Below are positions 54,221-63,040 of a DNA stretch of 64,000 nucleotides, one piece after another; position 1 is the stretch's first letter, and each line of letters begins with the position of its first letter. Source of the DNA: CAVQOB01 sp963714325 (GTDB lineage Bacteria; Pseudomonadota; Alphaproteobacteria; Rhizobiales; Hyphomicrobiaceae); NCBI GenBank assembly GCA_963714325.1, contig CAVQOB010000025.1:1-64000 (forward strand), written 5' to 3'. The position numbers and the translations under genes are program-made. The notes beneath the pieces are model-generated. The model worked only from the letters and a program-made list of their open reading frames with translations. It ran no database searches and was not told the DNA's origin.

Positions 54221-56110
54221 TCATCGCAGGTACTTGTTGCTATGACTCTGGCAAGCCATGGCAGCCTGCGGTTCGACGTAGGTGAACTTGGCCATGTCCC
54301 AGGCGCCGGTCGGGCAGCGCTCGGCGCAAAGCCCGCAGTGCAGGCACAGATCCTCATCCTTGGCCATGATACGTCCGGTCTTCAAGGTGTTGGACACGTA
54401 GATGTCTTGCGTCAAGTTGGCGGCCGGCACGCGCAGCTCCATGCGCAGCGTCGCTTCATCGCCGTTGTCGGTGAAGTTGATGCAGTCGACCGGGCAGATA
54501 TCCATGCACGCATCGCATTCGATGCACAGCTTTTCCGTGAAGATCGTCTGCACATCGCAATTCAGACAGCGCTCGACCTCTTTCAGGGCCAGCTTATCGT
54601 CATAGCCAAGCTCGACCTCCATCTTGAGGTTCTTGGTCGCCGCCTTCACGTCAGCATGCGGCACGTGCGTGCGCTTGCCGGCATGATAGTCGTTGGAATA
54701 CGACCACTCGTGAATGCCCATCTTCTGGCTGACGAGATTGGTCCCAGGCGCCGGGCGCTCGTCCTTGAGCGAGCGGCCGTTGCAGAAGGCATCGATGGAT
54801 ATAGCCGCCTGATGGCCATGGGCCACCGCCCAGATGATGTTTTCCGGGCCCCAGGCGGCGTCACCACCGAAGAAGACTTTCGGATTGGTCGACTGGAACG
54901 TGGTGCGATCGACCGTCGGCATGTCCCACTCACCAAAGGCGATGCCGATATCGCGCTCGATCCAGGGGAAAGCATTGTCCTGGCCGATCGCCATCAAGAC
55001 GTCGTCGCAGGCAAGCGTGACCGTCTCACCGGAAGCTTCGAGCTTTGGCCGGCCTTTGCCGTCAACGCCCTTCTCGACCATCTTGTCGAAGGTGACGCCC
55101 GTGAGCTTTCCATTCTCGACGACGAAGGCCTTCGGCGCATGGTTGTCGAGAATTGGAATGCCCTCGTGCAAGGCGTCTTTCACTTCCCAATCCGAAGCTT
55201 TCATCACCTTGCGCGGCGATCGCACGGTCACGATGACGCTCTCGGCGCCAAGTCTGAGAGCGGTACGACAGCAGTCCATCGCCGTGTTGCCGCCACCAAT
55301 GACCACGACGCGTCGGCCGACTTTTTCCACGTGAGCAAAGGCGACCGACGTCAGCCAGTCGATGCCGATATGGATATTCTTGGCCGCTTCTTTCCGGCCG
55401 GGGACGTTGAGGTCCTTGCCCTTCGGCGCGCCCGTGCCAATGAACACGGCATCGAAACCTTCGCCGAGTAGCGACTTGAGGCTTTTCACGTCGTGACCGA
55501 AACGTTTTTCGACCCCGAAGCCCAGGATGCGATCGACCTCCTCGTCGAGCACGTTGGCCGGCAAGCGGAATGACGGAATATTCGTCCGCATCAATCCGCC
55601 ACCCATGGGATCTTTCTCGATCAGCGTGACGCTGTAGCCGAGCGGCATGAGGTCTCGCGCAACCGTCAGTGACGCCGGACCAGCACCCAGCAACGCGATG
55701 CGCTTGCCGTTTTTCTTCGGCGGGATAAGCGGCATCAATCCGTCGACGTCGCCCTTGTAGTCGGCTGCCACCCGCTTCAGGCGACAGATCGCAACCGGCT
55801 CCGCATTCTTGCGCGAGGGATCTTTGGCGGTGCCTTCGTCGCTGGTCTGAATGCGGCCGCGGCGGCAGGCCGGTTCGCACGGGCGATCGCAGACGCGTCC
55901 AAGGATACCGGGAAAGACGTTGCTTTCCCAATTCAACATATAGGCCGCTGCGTAGTGGCCCTGCGCGATCAACCGAATGTATTCCGGTACAGGCGTATGC
56001 GTGGGGCAGGCCCACTGGCAGTCGACCACCTTATGAAAGTACTTCGGATTGTTGATGTCCGTCGGCGCCATCCGGCCCCGGCTTTTGGCCGCGATATCCC
56101 GCGCTTGCAT
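54221..56110 (-). CDS. GltD-like FAD oxidoreductase fused to ferredoxin-type [4Fe-4S] domain
   Basis: A 629-residue flavoprotein. N-terminal [4Fe-4S] region: VVDCQWACPTHTPVPEYI and GILGRVCDRPCEPACRRG; FAD site IALLGAGPASLTVARDL; NAD(P)H site VVVIGGGNTAMDCCRTAL; C-terminal domain with two clusters, CIECDACMDICPVDC and CLHCGLCAERCPTG. Such proteins move electrons between NAD(P)H and ferredoxin. Leading the kor operon, it is probably the electron partner of KorAB, as in Krebs-cycle variants that use ferredoxin. Start at 56110 (MQARDIAAKS) agrees with the family; an extension to 56374 overlaps the divergent phoX promoter. The C-terminal ferredoxin and the shared operon suggest a dedicated NAD(P)H:ferredoxin module. 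Confidence 0.88.
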   Translation of the reverse strand: MQARDIAAKSRGRMAPTDINNPKYFHKVVDCQWACPTHTPVPEYIRLIAQGHYAAAYMLNWESNVFPGILGRVCDRPCEPACRRGRIQTSDEGTAKDPSRKNAEPVAICRLKRVAADYKGDVDGLMPLIPPKKNGKRIALLGAGPASLTVARDLMPLGYSVTLIEKDPMGGGLMRTNIPSFRLPANVLDEEVDRILGFGVEKRFGHDVKSLKSLLGEGFDAVFIGTGAPKGKDLNVPGRKEAAKNIHIGIDWLTSVAFAHVEKVGRRVVVIGGGNTAMDCCRTALRLGAESVIVTVRSPRKVMKASDWEVKDALHEGIPILDNHAPKAFVVENGKLTGVTFDKMVEKGVDGKGRPKLEASGETVTLACDDVLMAIGQDNAFPWIERDIGIAFGEWDMPTVDRTTFQSTNPKVFFGGDAAWGPENIIWAVAHGHQAAISIDAFCNGRSLKDERPAPGTNLVSQKMGIHEWSYSNDYHAGKRTHVPHADVKAATKNLKMEVELGYDDKLALKEVERCLNCDVQTIFTEKLCIECDACMDICPVDCINFTDNGDEATLRMELRVPAANLTQDIYVSNTLKTGRIMAKDEDLCLHCGLCAERCPTGAWDMAKFTYVEPQAAMACQSHSNKYLR

Positions 56111-56362
56111 TTCGCCTCTAATCGTTGTCGCCCATCCCCGCCGGGACCATAGCCGATGTCGGCCCAAAGTCCAAAGTCGGCTCAAGATCAGACCGCTATT
56201 TCTGGGCCTTGGCAAGAGTTCCGTCCACCTATCCCCGGTGATGTTGCAAAACCACCATGACCGGCGGTCGGCGGTGTTGCTCGCAGCCGCAAAAACGAAT
56301 TTTCTCGCATCCGCGCTTGAACGGAGAATAGGGTTAGTCTGGCCGCAGCCAGGGAGTGAAGC

Positions 56363-58360
56363 GTGAGCCATCACAACGATGCATACGTTGATTTCGAGGC
56401 GCTCGAGGACGAAAGCTGCAATCCGAGCGACAATCCAACACTGGAAGCCGTGGTCAACGCGCGACTGAGCCGGCGCGGCGTGATGACCGGTGCCTTGGCC
56501 CTATTCACAGGATCGTCGCTGCCAGACGGCCGGTCCGGCGGATCGGCAAATGCCCAAGCCGTTAGCGAAGCGGTCAATACCACGCCCTCGTTTGCCTTCA
56601 AGGAAGTGAGCGCGCTCGTCGACGAGAAACATTTTGTGGCCGAGGGTCACGATGCCGATATATTGATCCGTTGGGGCGATCCGGTGCTGGCCGGTGCCCC
56701 GCCGTTCGACCCCATGCGCCAGACGGCGGCGACGCAAGCCGGCCAGTTCGGCTTCAACAATGATTTTCTTGGCTATTTTCCGGTTCCTGGCGCTGCGATC
56801 CCATCGCAACACGGCCTGCTGGTCGTCAATCACGAGTATACGTCCACCGAATTGATGCTGCCCGGATTGACCCGTGGCAACCGCCGCAAGGTCAATCCCG
56901 ACGACATGACGGCAGAGCGCAACGCCATTGAGATGATGGCGCACGGCGGTTCGGTGATCGAAGTTCGGCGTGGCGGGAATGGCAAGTGGTCGGTCGTCGC
57001 CGGATCAAAGTTTGCGCGCCGCATCACCGCCGAAACGCCGATGGATATCACCGGGCCGGCTGCCGGCTCCGAACGCATGCGAACGTCTGCCGATCCGAGT
57101 GGCAAAAGGGTGCTCGGCATGTTCAACAACTGCGCCGGAGGCGTGACGCCGTGGGGGACTTGGCTCACCTGCGAGGAAAATATCAACAACTACTTCATGG
57201 GGACATTGCCGGACGACCACAAGGAGGCCAAGGCGCACAAGCGCATGGGGATCCCGGGCGGCCGCTATCTCTGGGGCAATCAGCACACTCGGTTTGTGGT
57301 CACCAAAGAACCCAATGAAGCCAATCGCTTCGGTTGGATCGTTGAAATCGACCCGTTCGATCCAACATCGATTCCCAAGAAGCGCACCGCCCTCGGCCGC
57401 TTCAAGCACGAAGGCGCGGCCGGCATCATCAATCGTGATGGCCGCTACGTCGTCTATTCCGGCGATGACCAGCGCTTCGACTATGTCTACCGCTTTGTAA
57501 CCGAGGCGCGTGTCGATATCGCCAATCCCACGGCCAACCGCGATATTCTGGACCGGGGAACACTTTCGGTCGCGCGCTACAATGCGGATGGGTCGATCGT
57601 CTGGCTGCCGCTGGTGTTCGGCACGGGGCCACTGACCCAAGCGAATGGCTTCCAGTCGCAGGCGGACGTGCTGATCGAGGCGCGGCGTGCCGGCGATCTG
57701 TTGGGCGCGACCAAAATGGATCGCCCCGAAGACATCGAAGCCAACCCGAAGTCCGGCAAAGTCTACGTCCTGCTGACCAAGAACGAGCTTCGCAAGGCTG
57801 GCGACGAGAACCCGGCCAATCCCTGGGCCGACAATCGTGGCGGTCACATCGTCGAGATGACGCCGCCGGATGGCGATCACGCCGCCGATACGTTCCGCTG
57901 GGAGATATTGGTGCGCTGCGGCGATCCGGCCAAGGCCAACGTTGGCCAGACCTTCAATCCGGCCACATCGAAAGACGGCTGGTTCGCCAATCCCGACAAC
58001 GTCGCTTTCGACCACCTGGGTCGCCTCTGGATCTCCACCGACGGCAACAGTGACACCTTCTCGGGCCGCAACGACGGCCTCTGGGCCATGGAGACGGAAG
58101 GCAAAGCGCGCGGCACCTCGAAACTGTTCTATCGCTGCCCGGTCGGCGCTGAATTGTGCGGGCCCTGTTTTACACCCGATGGCGAAACGCTGTTCGTCGC
58201 CGTCCAGCATCCCGCTGAAGACGGCGACGAATGGCGCGCCTTCAACCGGTTTTCTTCCTTCGAGGATCCATCGACCCGCTGGCCGGATTTTAAGTCGGAC
58301 ATGCCGCCACGGCCGAGTGTCGTCGCGATCACGCGGCAAGGCGGCGGTCGCATTGCCTGA
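56363..58360 (+). CDS. phoX: PhoX-family alkaline phosphatase/phosphatase
   Basis: A 665-residue PhoX-type calcium/iron phosphatase. The leader has a twin-arginine motif (LSRRGVMTGALAL), though preceded by a 35-residue cytoplasmic stretch. Domain segments: GWGDPV-like IRWGDPVLAGAPPFD, FLGYFPVPG, VVNHEYTSTELMLPG, NNCAGGVTPWGTWLTCEENINNYF, GRFKHEGAAGIIN, KMDRPEDIEANPKSGKVYVLLT and NPDNVAFDHLGRLWISTDGNSD, all typical of PhoX. It hydrolyses phosphomonoesters in the periplasm during phosphate starvation. GTG start at 56363 with AGGGAG upstream. A Pho box was looked for in 56111-56362 and not recognised. Confidence 0.93.
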   Translation: MSHHNDAYVDFEALEDESCNPSDNPTLEAVVNARLSRRGVMTGALALFTGSSLPDGRSGGSANAQAVSEAVNTTPSFAFKEVSALVDEKHFVAEGHDADILIRWGDPVLAGAPPFDPMRQTAATQAGQFGFNNDFLGYFPVPGAAIPSQHGLLVVNHEYTSTELMLPGLTRGNRRKVNPDDMTAERNAIEMMAHGGSVIEVRRGGNGKWSVVAGSKFARRITAETPMDITGPAAGSERMRTSADPSGKRVLGMFNNCAGGVTPWGTWLTCEENINNYFMGTLPDDHKEAKAHKRMGIPGGRYLWGNQHTRFVVTKEPNEANRFGWIVEIDPFDPTSIPKKRTALGRFKHEGAAGIINRDGRYVVYSGDDQRFDYVYRFVTEARVDIANPTANRDILDRGTLSVARYNADGSIVWLPLVFGTGPLTQANGFQSQADVLIEARRAGDLLGATKMDRPEDIEANPKSGKVYVLLTKNELRKAGDENPANPWADNRGGHIVEMTPPDGDHAADTFRWEILVRCGDPAKANVGQTFNPATSKDGWFANPDNVAFDHLGRLWISTDGNSDTFSGRNDGLWAMETEGKARGTSKLFYRCPVGAELCGPCFTPDGETLFVAVQHPAEDGDEWRAFNRFSSFEDPSTRWPDFKSDMPPRPSVVAITRQGGGRIA

Positions 58361-58382
58361 TCGTCTGGCCTCGCCATAACAC

Positions 58383-58417
58383 AAAAATCCAACACGGATC
58401 GGCGTGTTGGATTTTTT
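58383..58417. terminator. Strong bidirectional terminator between phoX and marR
   Basis: AAAAATCCAACACG and CGTGTTGGATTTTTT form a perfect stem with a 6-base loop, flanked by A5 and T6 runs. It lies 23 bp after the phoX stop and serves both convergent genes. Confidence 0.95.
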
Positions 58418-58455
58418 GAAGATCGATCGAAATCAGATCGTGTGATGCCCAGCCG

Positions 58456-58926
58456 TCAGGATTTGCCGCTGGCCTGCGGTGCCATCTTGCTGACCGCCTC
58501 GACGATGATTTCCAGATCATCGAGGAACTGGTCGCGCTGTTTCGGCGAGAGAGCCTCCAGAATGCGCTCATCCACCCGGCGCGATACAGGCTCAGCCTGC
58601 TTCACCAGTTTGCGGCCTTCTTCCGTCAGTTTGACGGCATAGGCCCGCGCATCTTCCTTTGTCCGGCGGCGCTGCAGCAGACCCTTCTTGAGCATGCGGC
58701 GGACGATGTCGGCGAGCGTCGACCGGTCAATGCCGGTGCGTTCGACGAGGCCGGTTTGGCTGAGGCCTTCATTGCCAGCAACCGTCACCAGCACGGCGTA
58801 CTGACGAGGGGTGAGATCGCCGTCTTTCATTTCGCCATGAAAAATATCACCCGCACACTGACCGGCGCGGTGGAGCATGTGGATAGGGGACCGCGATAGC
58901 CGATCCGATTTTTCTTCTCGTTTCAT
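58456..58926 (-). CDS. MarR-family transcriptional regulator
   Basis: A 156-residue MarR-type repressor. The winged helix-turn-helix reads LTPRQYAVLVTVAGNEGLSQTGLVERTGIDRSTLADIVRRM and the wing LLQRRRTKEDARAYAVKLTEEG, followed by the C-terminal dimerisation helices. Ligand unknown. Upstream, at 59008-59024, is a perfect palindrome that may be its own operator. Divergence from other genes is absent: the next gene upstream (yciB) is on the same strand, 222 bp away. Confidence 0.93.
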   Translation of the reverse strand: MKREEKSDRLSRSPIHMLHRAGQCAGDIFHGEMKDGDLTPRQYAVLVTVAGNEGLSQTGLVERTGIDRSTLADIVRRMLKKGLLQRRRTKEDARAYAVKLTEEGRKLVKQAEPVSRRVDERILEALSPKQRDQFLDDLEIIVEAVSKMAPQASGKS

Positions 58927-59007
58927 TTCTTGCCCATAAGTTATGGCGGAGTGGTGGTTGCGATTCGTGCCCCGGCCGAACCAACGCTCTCTGCCTGCTT
59001 ATCTCAA

Positions 59008-59024
59008 AGTGGAGAAACTCCACT
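59008..59024. promoter_or_regulatory. Perfect palindrome upstream of marR, candidate operator
   Basis: AGTGGAG-AAA-CTCCACT, a 7-bp inverted repeat with three-base spacer, 82 bp before the marR start, in an A/T-rich intergenic region. Its size fits MarR-type operators, but binding is inferred only from position. Confidence 0.4.
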
Positions 59025-59148
59025 CGTAGAAAGACTAAAAAGACAATTTGCGACGATAGTCCAGTCAATATTATATACTTTGACTACAGAGGCTTTTTCC
59101 AAAATGAAGAGATGTGCCGTTTTGAGAAGATGCTGACGAAAACCGCAA

Positions 59149-59754
59149 CTAGACGTTTTGCTCAAACTCCGGTTTCGCGCCATGCGACTTGATCAGACCG
59201 ATTTGCGCGGCGGCAAAGCACAAGGTGAGCGGCAATAGGCCGAACGCTTTGAAGTTGACCCAGGCGCTTTCGGACATGTTCCGCCAAACGACTTCGTTGA
59301 GTGCGGCGACAAAAACGAAAAACGCGATCCACCGTATCGTCAACTTGCGCCAACCGAGCGGCGTCAGGTGCATCGCCTCGCCGAGCATCATCTTGATGAA
59401 CAGCCGCCCGGTCATCAGGCCAAACCCGAGCACGCCAGCGAACAGCAGATTGACCATCGTTGGCTTCATTTTGATGAAGCGAGGGTCATCGAGCAGAAAT
59501 GTCAGTCCGCCAAAGAAGCAGACCAGAACAGCCGTGATGATCGGCATGACGCCGACATGGCCAAGCAGCAACTTGGAAGCGATCACCGAAAGCACGGATC
59601 CCACCATGAGTGCGCCCGTGGCGGCATAGATCCCATACATCGCATAGACGACGACGAAAACCAGCAGCGGGCCGAGTTCGATGACGAGCTTCAACCCCGA
59701 CTTCGGCGCGTCTTCGGGGTCCGTTGGGCGCTCGGAGCGGAGCTGATCCGTCAT
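59149..59754 (-). CDS. Septation protein A family (YciB/IspZ), copy 1
   Basis: A 201-residue inner-membrane protein with five or six helices. Hallmarks: LVIELGPLLVFVVVYAMYGIYAATG, TMVNLLFAGVLGFGLMTGRLFIKMML, and FEAMHLTPLGW-like GEAMHLTPLGWRKLTIRWIAFFVFVAALNEVVW. YciB/IspZ takes part in cell-wall/envelope processes at division in E. coli and Shigella. It lies 86 bp downstream of a second member of the same family on the same strand; the two are only moderately similar. Start at 59754 (MTDQLRSERP). Confidence 0.9.
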   Translation of the reverse strand: MTDQLRSERPTDPEDAPKSGLKLVIELGPLLVFVVVYAMYGIYAATGALMVGSVLSVIASKLLLGHVGVMPIITAVLVCFFGGLTFLLDDPRFIKMKPTMVNLLFAGVLGFGLMTGRLFIKMMLGEAMHLTPLGWRKLTIRWIAFFVFVAALNEVVWRNMSESAWVNFKAFGLLPLTLCFAAAQIGLIKSHGAKPEFEQNV

Positions 59755-59840
59755 GAATCGTCGATCCTCAAGTCGGGTGCGTGGGCGACGTAAAGCCGGC
59801 CATGAAACAGGGCAATCCCAGGGGCTTGGAGAAGAACGGA

Positions 59841-60464
59841 TCAACCCTGACTGGGATCGGGCAGGCGGTACTTCTGCAGCAATCGGATCTGCCAATACAA
59901 ATAGAGCCCAGTGACCGGCATGACAACGAACAGCTTGAACAGGATCCAGATATCGACGCCGGTGATCACCCGCTTGAAAGCGGAGATGTGGACATGCAAT
60001 GCGCCAATCCGCACGATTTCATTGGCGATCGCCGTGATGAGAAAGAACACGGCGAGATTACGCGTCAAATGATACCAGCCTTCGGGCGTGTAGTGGAACG
60101 TCTTGCCGAAGATGAAGTGAAAGAAGTTCTTTCCCGACTTCAACCCGAACCAAAGCAAGACGGCCACCAGCAGGTTGAACAGAGTCACTTTGATCTGCAC
60201 CCACATCGGATTGCCGGTCACGATTGTCAGATAGCCGAAGGTAATCGTCACGGCGCCTGCTATAAATGGCATGATCGGCGGGCGGCCGAGCACCATGAAG
60301 GTGACGATCAGCGACAGGAATGTCGACCCGATCAAGGCCCAGGTCCCCACCTGGATGCCCCAGATGCCATTGACCAGAAACATCAGGAACAGCGGGCCCA
60401 TCTCACCGAGAATATTGACCGATTGTTCCAGGTTGAATGGATAAATCTGCTGCCGCAAGCTCAT
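59841..60464 (-). CDS. Septation protein A family (YciB/IspZ), copy 2
   Basis: A 207-residue YciB-family membrane protein. Signature segments: LGEMGPLFLMFLVNGIWGIQ, VTLFNLLVAVLLWFGLKSGKNFFHFIFG, and FHYTPEGWYHLTRNLAVFFLITAIANEIVR, with the LTRNLAVFF / NE arrangement shared by the family. Divergent from copy 1 at most positions; the two may form a pair of specialised subunits. It follows ftsY by 74 bp on the same strand. Start at 60464 (MSLRQQIYPF). Confidence 0.88.
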   Translation of the reverse strand: MSLRQQIYPFNLEQSVNILGEMGPLFLMFLVNGIWGIQVGTWALIGSTFLSLIVTFMVLGRPPIMPFIAGAVTITFGYLTIVTGNPMWVQIKVTLFNLLVAVLLWFGLKSGKNFFHFIFGKTFHYTPEGWYHLTRNLAVFFLITAIANEIVRIGALHVHISAFKRVITGVDIWILFKLFVVMPVTGLYLYWQIRLLQKYRLPDPSQG

Positions 60465-60537
60465 GTCGCGCCATGGACCTTCATGTCTGCTAGGCGCGCG
60501 CAGTGACCCTGCCGCTCCCCCCACCCGAACCACCAAT

Positions 60538-61614
60538 TTAACCCATTGCGATCGCGCGTGCAAACCCTGCCGCATCGAATGGCTGTAGGTCGTCGATCCC
60601 CTCGCCGACCCCGATGGCGTGCACAGGAAGCTGAAATTTCGCCGAAATTGCGACCAAGATGCCGCCGCGCGCCGTTCCATCGAGTTTTGTCATGATGAGA
60701 CCGGTTACGCCGGCCTTGTCCTTGAAGACTTCGACCTGATTGAGTGCGTTTTGGCCGGTTGTCGCATCAAGAACCAGCAGAACGTGGTGGGGGGCGGATG
60801 GATCGACTTTGCGGATAACACGGACGACCTTCTCCAGTTCCTCCATCAGTACGTGCTTGTTCTGCAGCCGCCCGGCCGTATCCATCAGGATGACGTCGGT
60901 GCCATCGGCCTTGGCAGCCGTCAGGGCGTCAAAGGCGAGGCCGGCCGAATCAGCGCCGACCTGGCGGGCGATGACCGGCGCGCCGGTACGCTCGCCCCAG
61001 ATCTTCAATTGCTCGATCGCCGCCGCGCGAAACGTATCGCCGGCCACCATCATGACGCGGCGGCCTTCGGCGCCAAATTGGGCGGCAAGCTTGCCGATCG
61101 TCGTGGTTTTGCCAGTCCCATTGACGCCGACCACGAGAATGACCTCGGGCTTGTGTCGGGCGTCGAGGACCAACGGCCTGGCAACGGGCGTGAGCACGCG
61201 CTCAACCTCCGCTGCCAAGACGGCGCGGACCTCCTCCGGTTCGATATCCTTGCCGAAGCGATTCTTGGCGAGCGTACCGGTGATCCGGGACGCCGTTTCA
61301 ACGCCAAGATCGGCTTGCAGCAGCAGATCCTCGAGTTCCTCGATCGTATCGGCATCGAGCTTGCGCTTGGTGAAGACACTGGTGATGCCCTCGCTGAGCT
61401 TGGCCGACGTCTTGGTCAACCCAGCCTTGAGCCGCTGGAACCACCCGGTTTTGCCGGCGGGCGTCGTGTCGTCCGGCGACTCCACCACCGATTGCGGCGT
61501 TGTATCCAGCTCCTTTCCGTCGACGGGCGCCGGCGCCGCTTCTGCCGGTGCGTCCGCTTTGCCGCCGAACAATCGGCCAAGCAGCCCGCGCGGTTTCTCA
61601 GTCTCTTTGCTCAC
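60538..61614 (-). CDS. ftsY: Signal recognition particle receptor FtsY
   Basis: A 358-residue SRP receptor. A short acidic/alanine-rich N-terminal extension (EAAPAPVDGKELDTTPQSVVES) precedes the NG domain: ELEDLLLQADLGVETA, G1 VVGVNGTGKTTTIGKLA, GDTFRAAAIEQLKIWG, DTAGRLQNKHVLMEEL, and TKLDGTARGGILVAISAKF. It targets ribosome-nascent chains to SecYEG. Start ATG at 61614 overlaps the mtaB stop by four bases. Confidence 0.97.
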   Translation of the reverse strand: MSKETEKPRGLLGRLFGGKADAPAEAAPAPVDGKELDTTPQSVVESPDDTTPAGKTGWFQRLKAGLTKTSAKLSEGITSVFTKRKLDADTIEELEDLLLQADLGVETASRITGTLAKNRFGKDIEPEEVRAVLAAEVERVLTPVARPLVLDARHKPEVILVVGVNGTGKTTTIGKLAAQFGAEGRRVMMVAGDTFRAAAIEQLKIWGERTGAPVIARQVGADSAGLAFDALTAAKADGTDVILMDTAGRLQNKHVLMEELEKVVRVIRKVDPSAPHHVLLVLDATTGQNALNQVEVFKDKAGVTGLIMTKLDGTARGGILVAISAKFQLPVHAIGVGEGIDDLQPFDAAGFARAIAMG

Positions 61615-62960
61615 GTCAGCGCCTCACTCACTAAGTGATGTCCTTGCCGGCCGGTGACGCGAGCCTTGATCAATTGACCAGCCGGGCGGTCCATCGCGAC
61701 TTCAGAAAAATCAGCCGTCCGGCCACGGCCGCCACGCTCCATCAACACCTCGACGGACGCGCCGATTTGCCCGTCGAGGTGTGCTGCCAGCCGGCTGTTG
61801 CCGAGTTCCCGTAACTGGCTTGCACGCGCTTTGATCACGGCTGCCGCGACGTGCGGCATGCGTGCCGCTGGCGTGCCCGCGCGCGGCGAATAGGGGAACA
61901 CATGCAGGTACGTCAGGCCGCAGGCTTCGACGATATCGAGTGTCTGCGCGAACATGGAGTCGGTTTCGGTCGGGAATCCAGCAATCAGATCGGCACCGAA
62001 CACGATCTCTGGTCGCAAGCGCCGGGCCTCCGCCGCAAAGCGGATGGCATCGGCCCGCAAATGCCGCCGTTTCATCCGCTTCAGGATCAAGTCGTCGCCG
62101 GCTTGCAGCGATAGATGCAGATGTGGCATCAGGCGTGGCTCGTCAGCGATCGCGCGGATCAGGTCCTCGTCCGCCTCGACCTGATCAATCGATGATAACC
62201 TGAGTTGTTTGAGTTCAGGCACGGCCTTCAAGATCTGTCGAACCAGGCGGCCGAGCGTCGCGTTGCCGGGTAAATCCAGGCCATAGGACGTCAAGTCGAC
62301 CCCCGTCAGCACGACTTCCTTGGTTCCGGTCTCGACCAACGGCCGGATCGCATCGACCACGGCTCCGGCTGGGACCGAACGCGATGGGCCGCGCCCATAG
62401 GGAATGATGCAGAACGTGCAGCGATGGTCACAGCCATTTTGGACCTGCACGAACCCGCGCGTCCGTGCGTCGACCGCCGGCAGCATGTGATACGCGGTTT
62501 CGCGGATCGACATGATATCGTTGACCCGCACGCGTTCGGTGCTGCGCGTTGCCAACGCATAAAACGTCTCCGCCTGCATTTTCTCTGGATTGCCGATGAC
62601 GTGATCGACATCGGTCATGGCGGCGAAGCGTTCGGGCTCGATCTGAGCCGCGCACCCCGTGACGATGATCCGCGCGCCCGGACGCTCGCGCCGCAGCCGC
62701 CGGATGCTCTGTTCGGCCTTGCGGACGGCTTCGGCAGTGACGGCACAGGTATTGACGATGACGCAATCCTCAAGCCCGGCCGCCTCGGCGTGTTGGCGCA
62801 TGACATCGGATTCATAGGCATTGAGGCGGCATCCGAGCGTCACGACCGTCGGCGTGGGGCGCCCGGGATCTCGGCTCGTAGCACGCGCCAAGCCCGGCTC
62901 GCTTGCATCGCGCGCAGGGGCGGGCGCAATGGCGCCGTGCTCGAAGATGATATTGGACAT
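61611..62960 (-). CDS. mtaB: tRNA (t6A37) methylthiotransferase MtaB
   Basis: A 449-residue radical-SAM methylthiotransferase making ms2t6A37 in tRNA. N-terminal UPF0004 domain: VVTLGCRLNAYESDVMRQ, VIVNTCAVTAEA and VTGCAAQIEPE (three Fe-S cysteines); radical-SAM motif NGCDHRCTFCIIPYGRG; then GADLIAGFPTET and a C-terminal TRAM domain (GQIGASVEVLMERGGRGRTADFSEV). This matches MtaB rather than MiaB. Translationally coupled to ftsY. The organism also encodes YgfZ, needed for some such enzymes. Confidence 0.95.
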   Translation of the reverse strand: MSNIIFEHGAIAPAPARDASEPGLARATSRDPGRPTPTVVTLGCRLNAYESDVMRQHAEAAGLEDCVIVNTCAVTAEAVRKAEQSIRRLRRERPGARIIVTGCAAQIEPERFAAMTDVDHVIGNPEKMQAETFYALATRSTERVRVNDIMSIRETAYHMLPAVDARTRGFVQVQNGCDHRCTFCIIPYGRGPSRSVPAGAVVDAIRPLVETGTKEVVLTGVDLTSYGLDLPGNATLGRLVRQILKAVPELKQLRLSSIDQVEADEDLIRAIADEPRLMPHLHLSLQAGDDLILKRMKRRHLRADAIRFAAEARRLRPEIVFGADLIAGFPTETDSMFAQTLDIVEACGLTYLHVFPYSPRAGTPAARMPHVAAAVIKARASQLRELGNSRLAAHLDGQIGASVEVLMERGGRGRTADFSEVAMDRPAGQLIKARVTGRQGHHLVSEALT

Positions 62961-63040
62961 GCCCGATCAGATAGCGAGCCGGGCGGCAAAATACCAGCCT
63001 TTCTCTTGTCTTGCAGCCTGCGACTCTGCGACAAGGCGTC

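Noticed and set aside
56111..56362. Pho box upstream of phoX.
   Set aside because: No CTGTCAT-type direct repeats were found.
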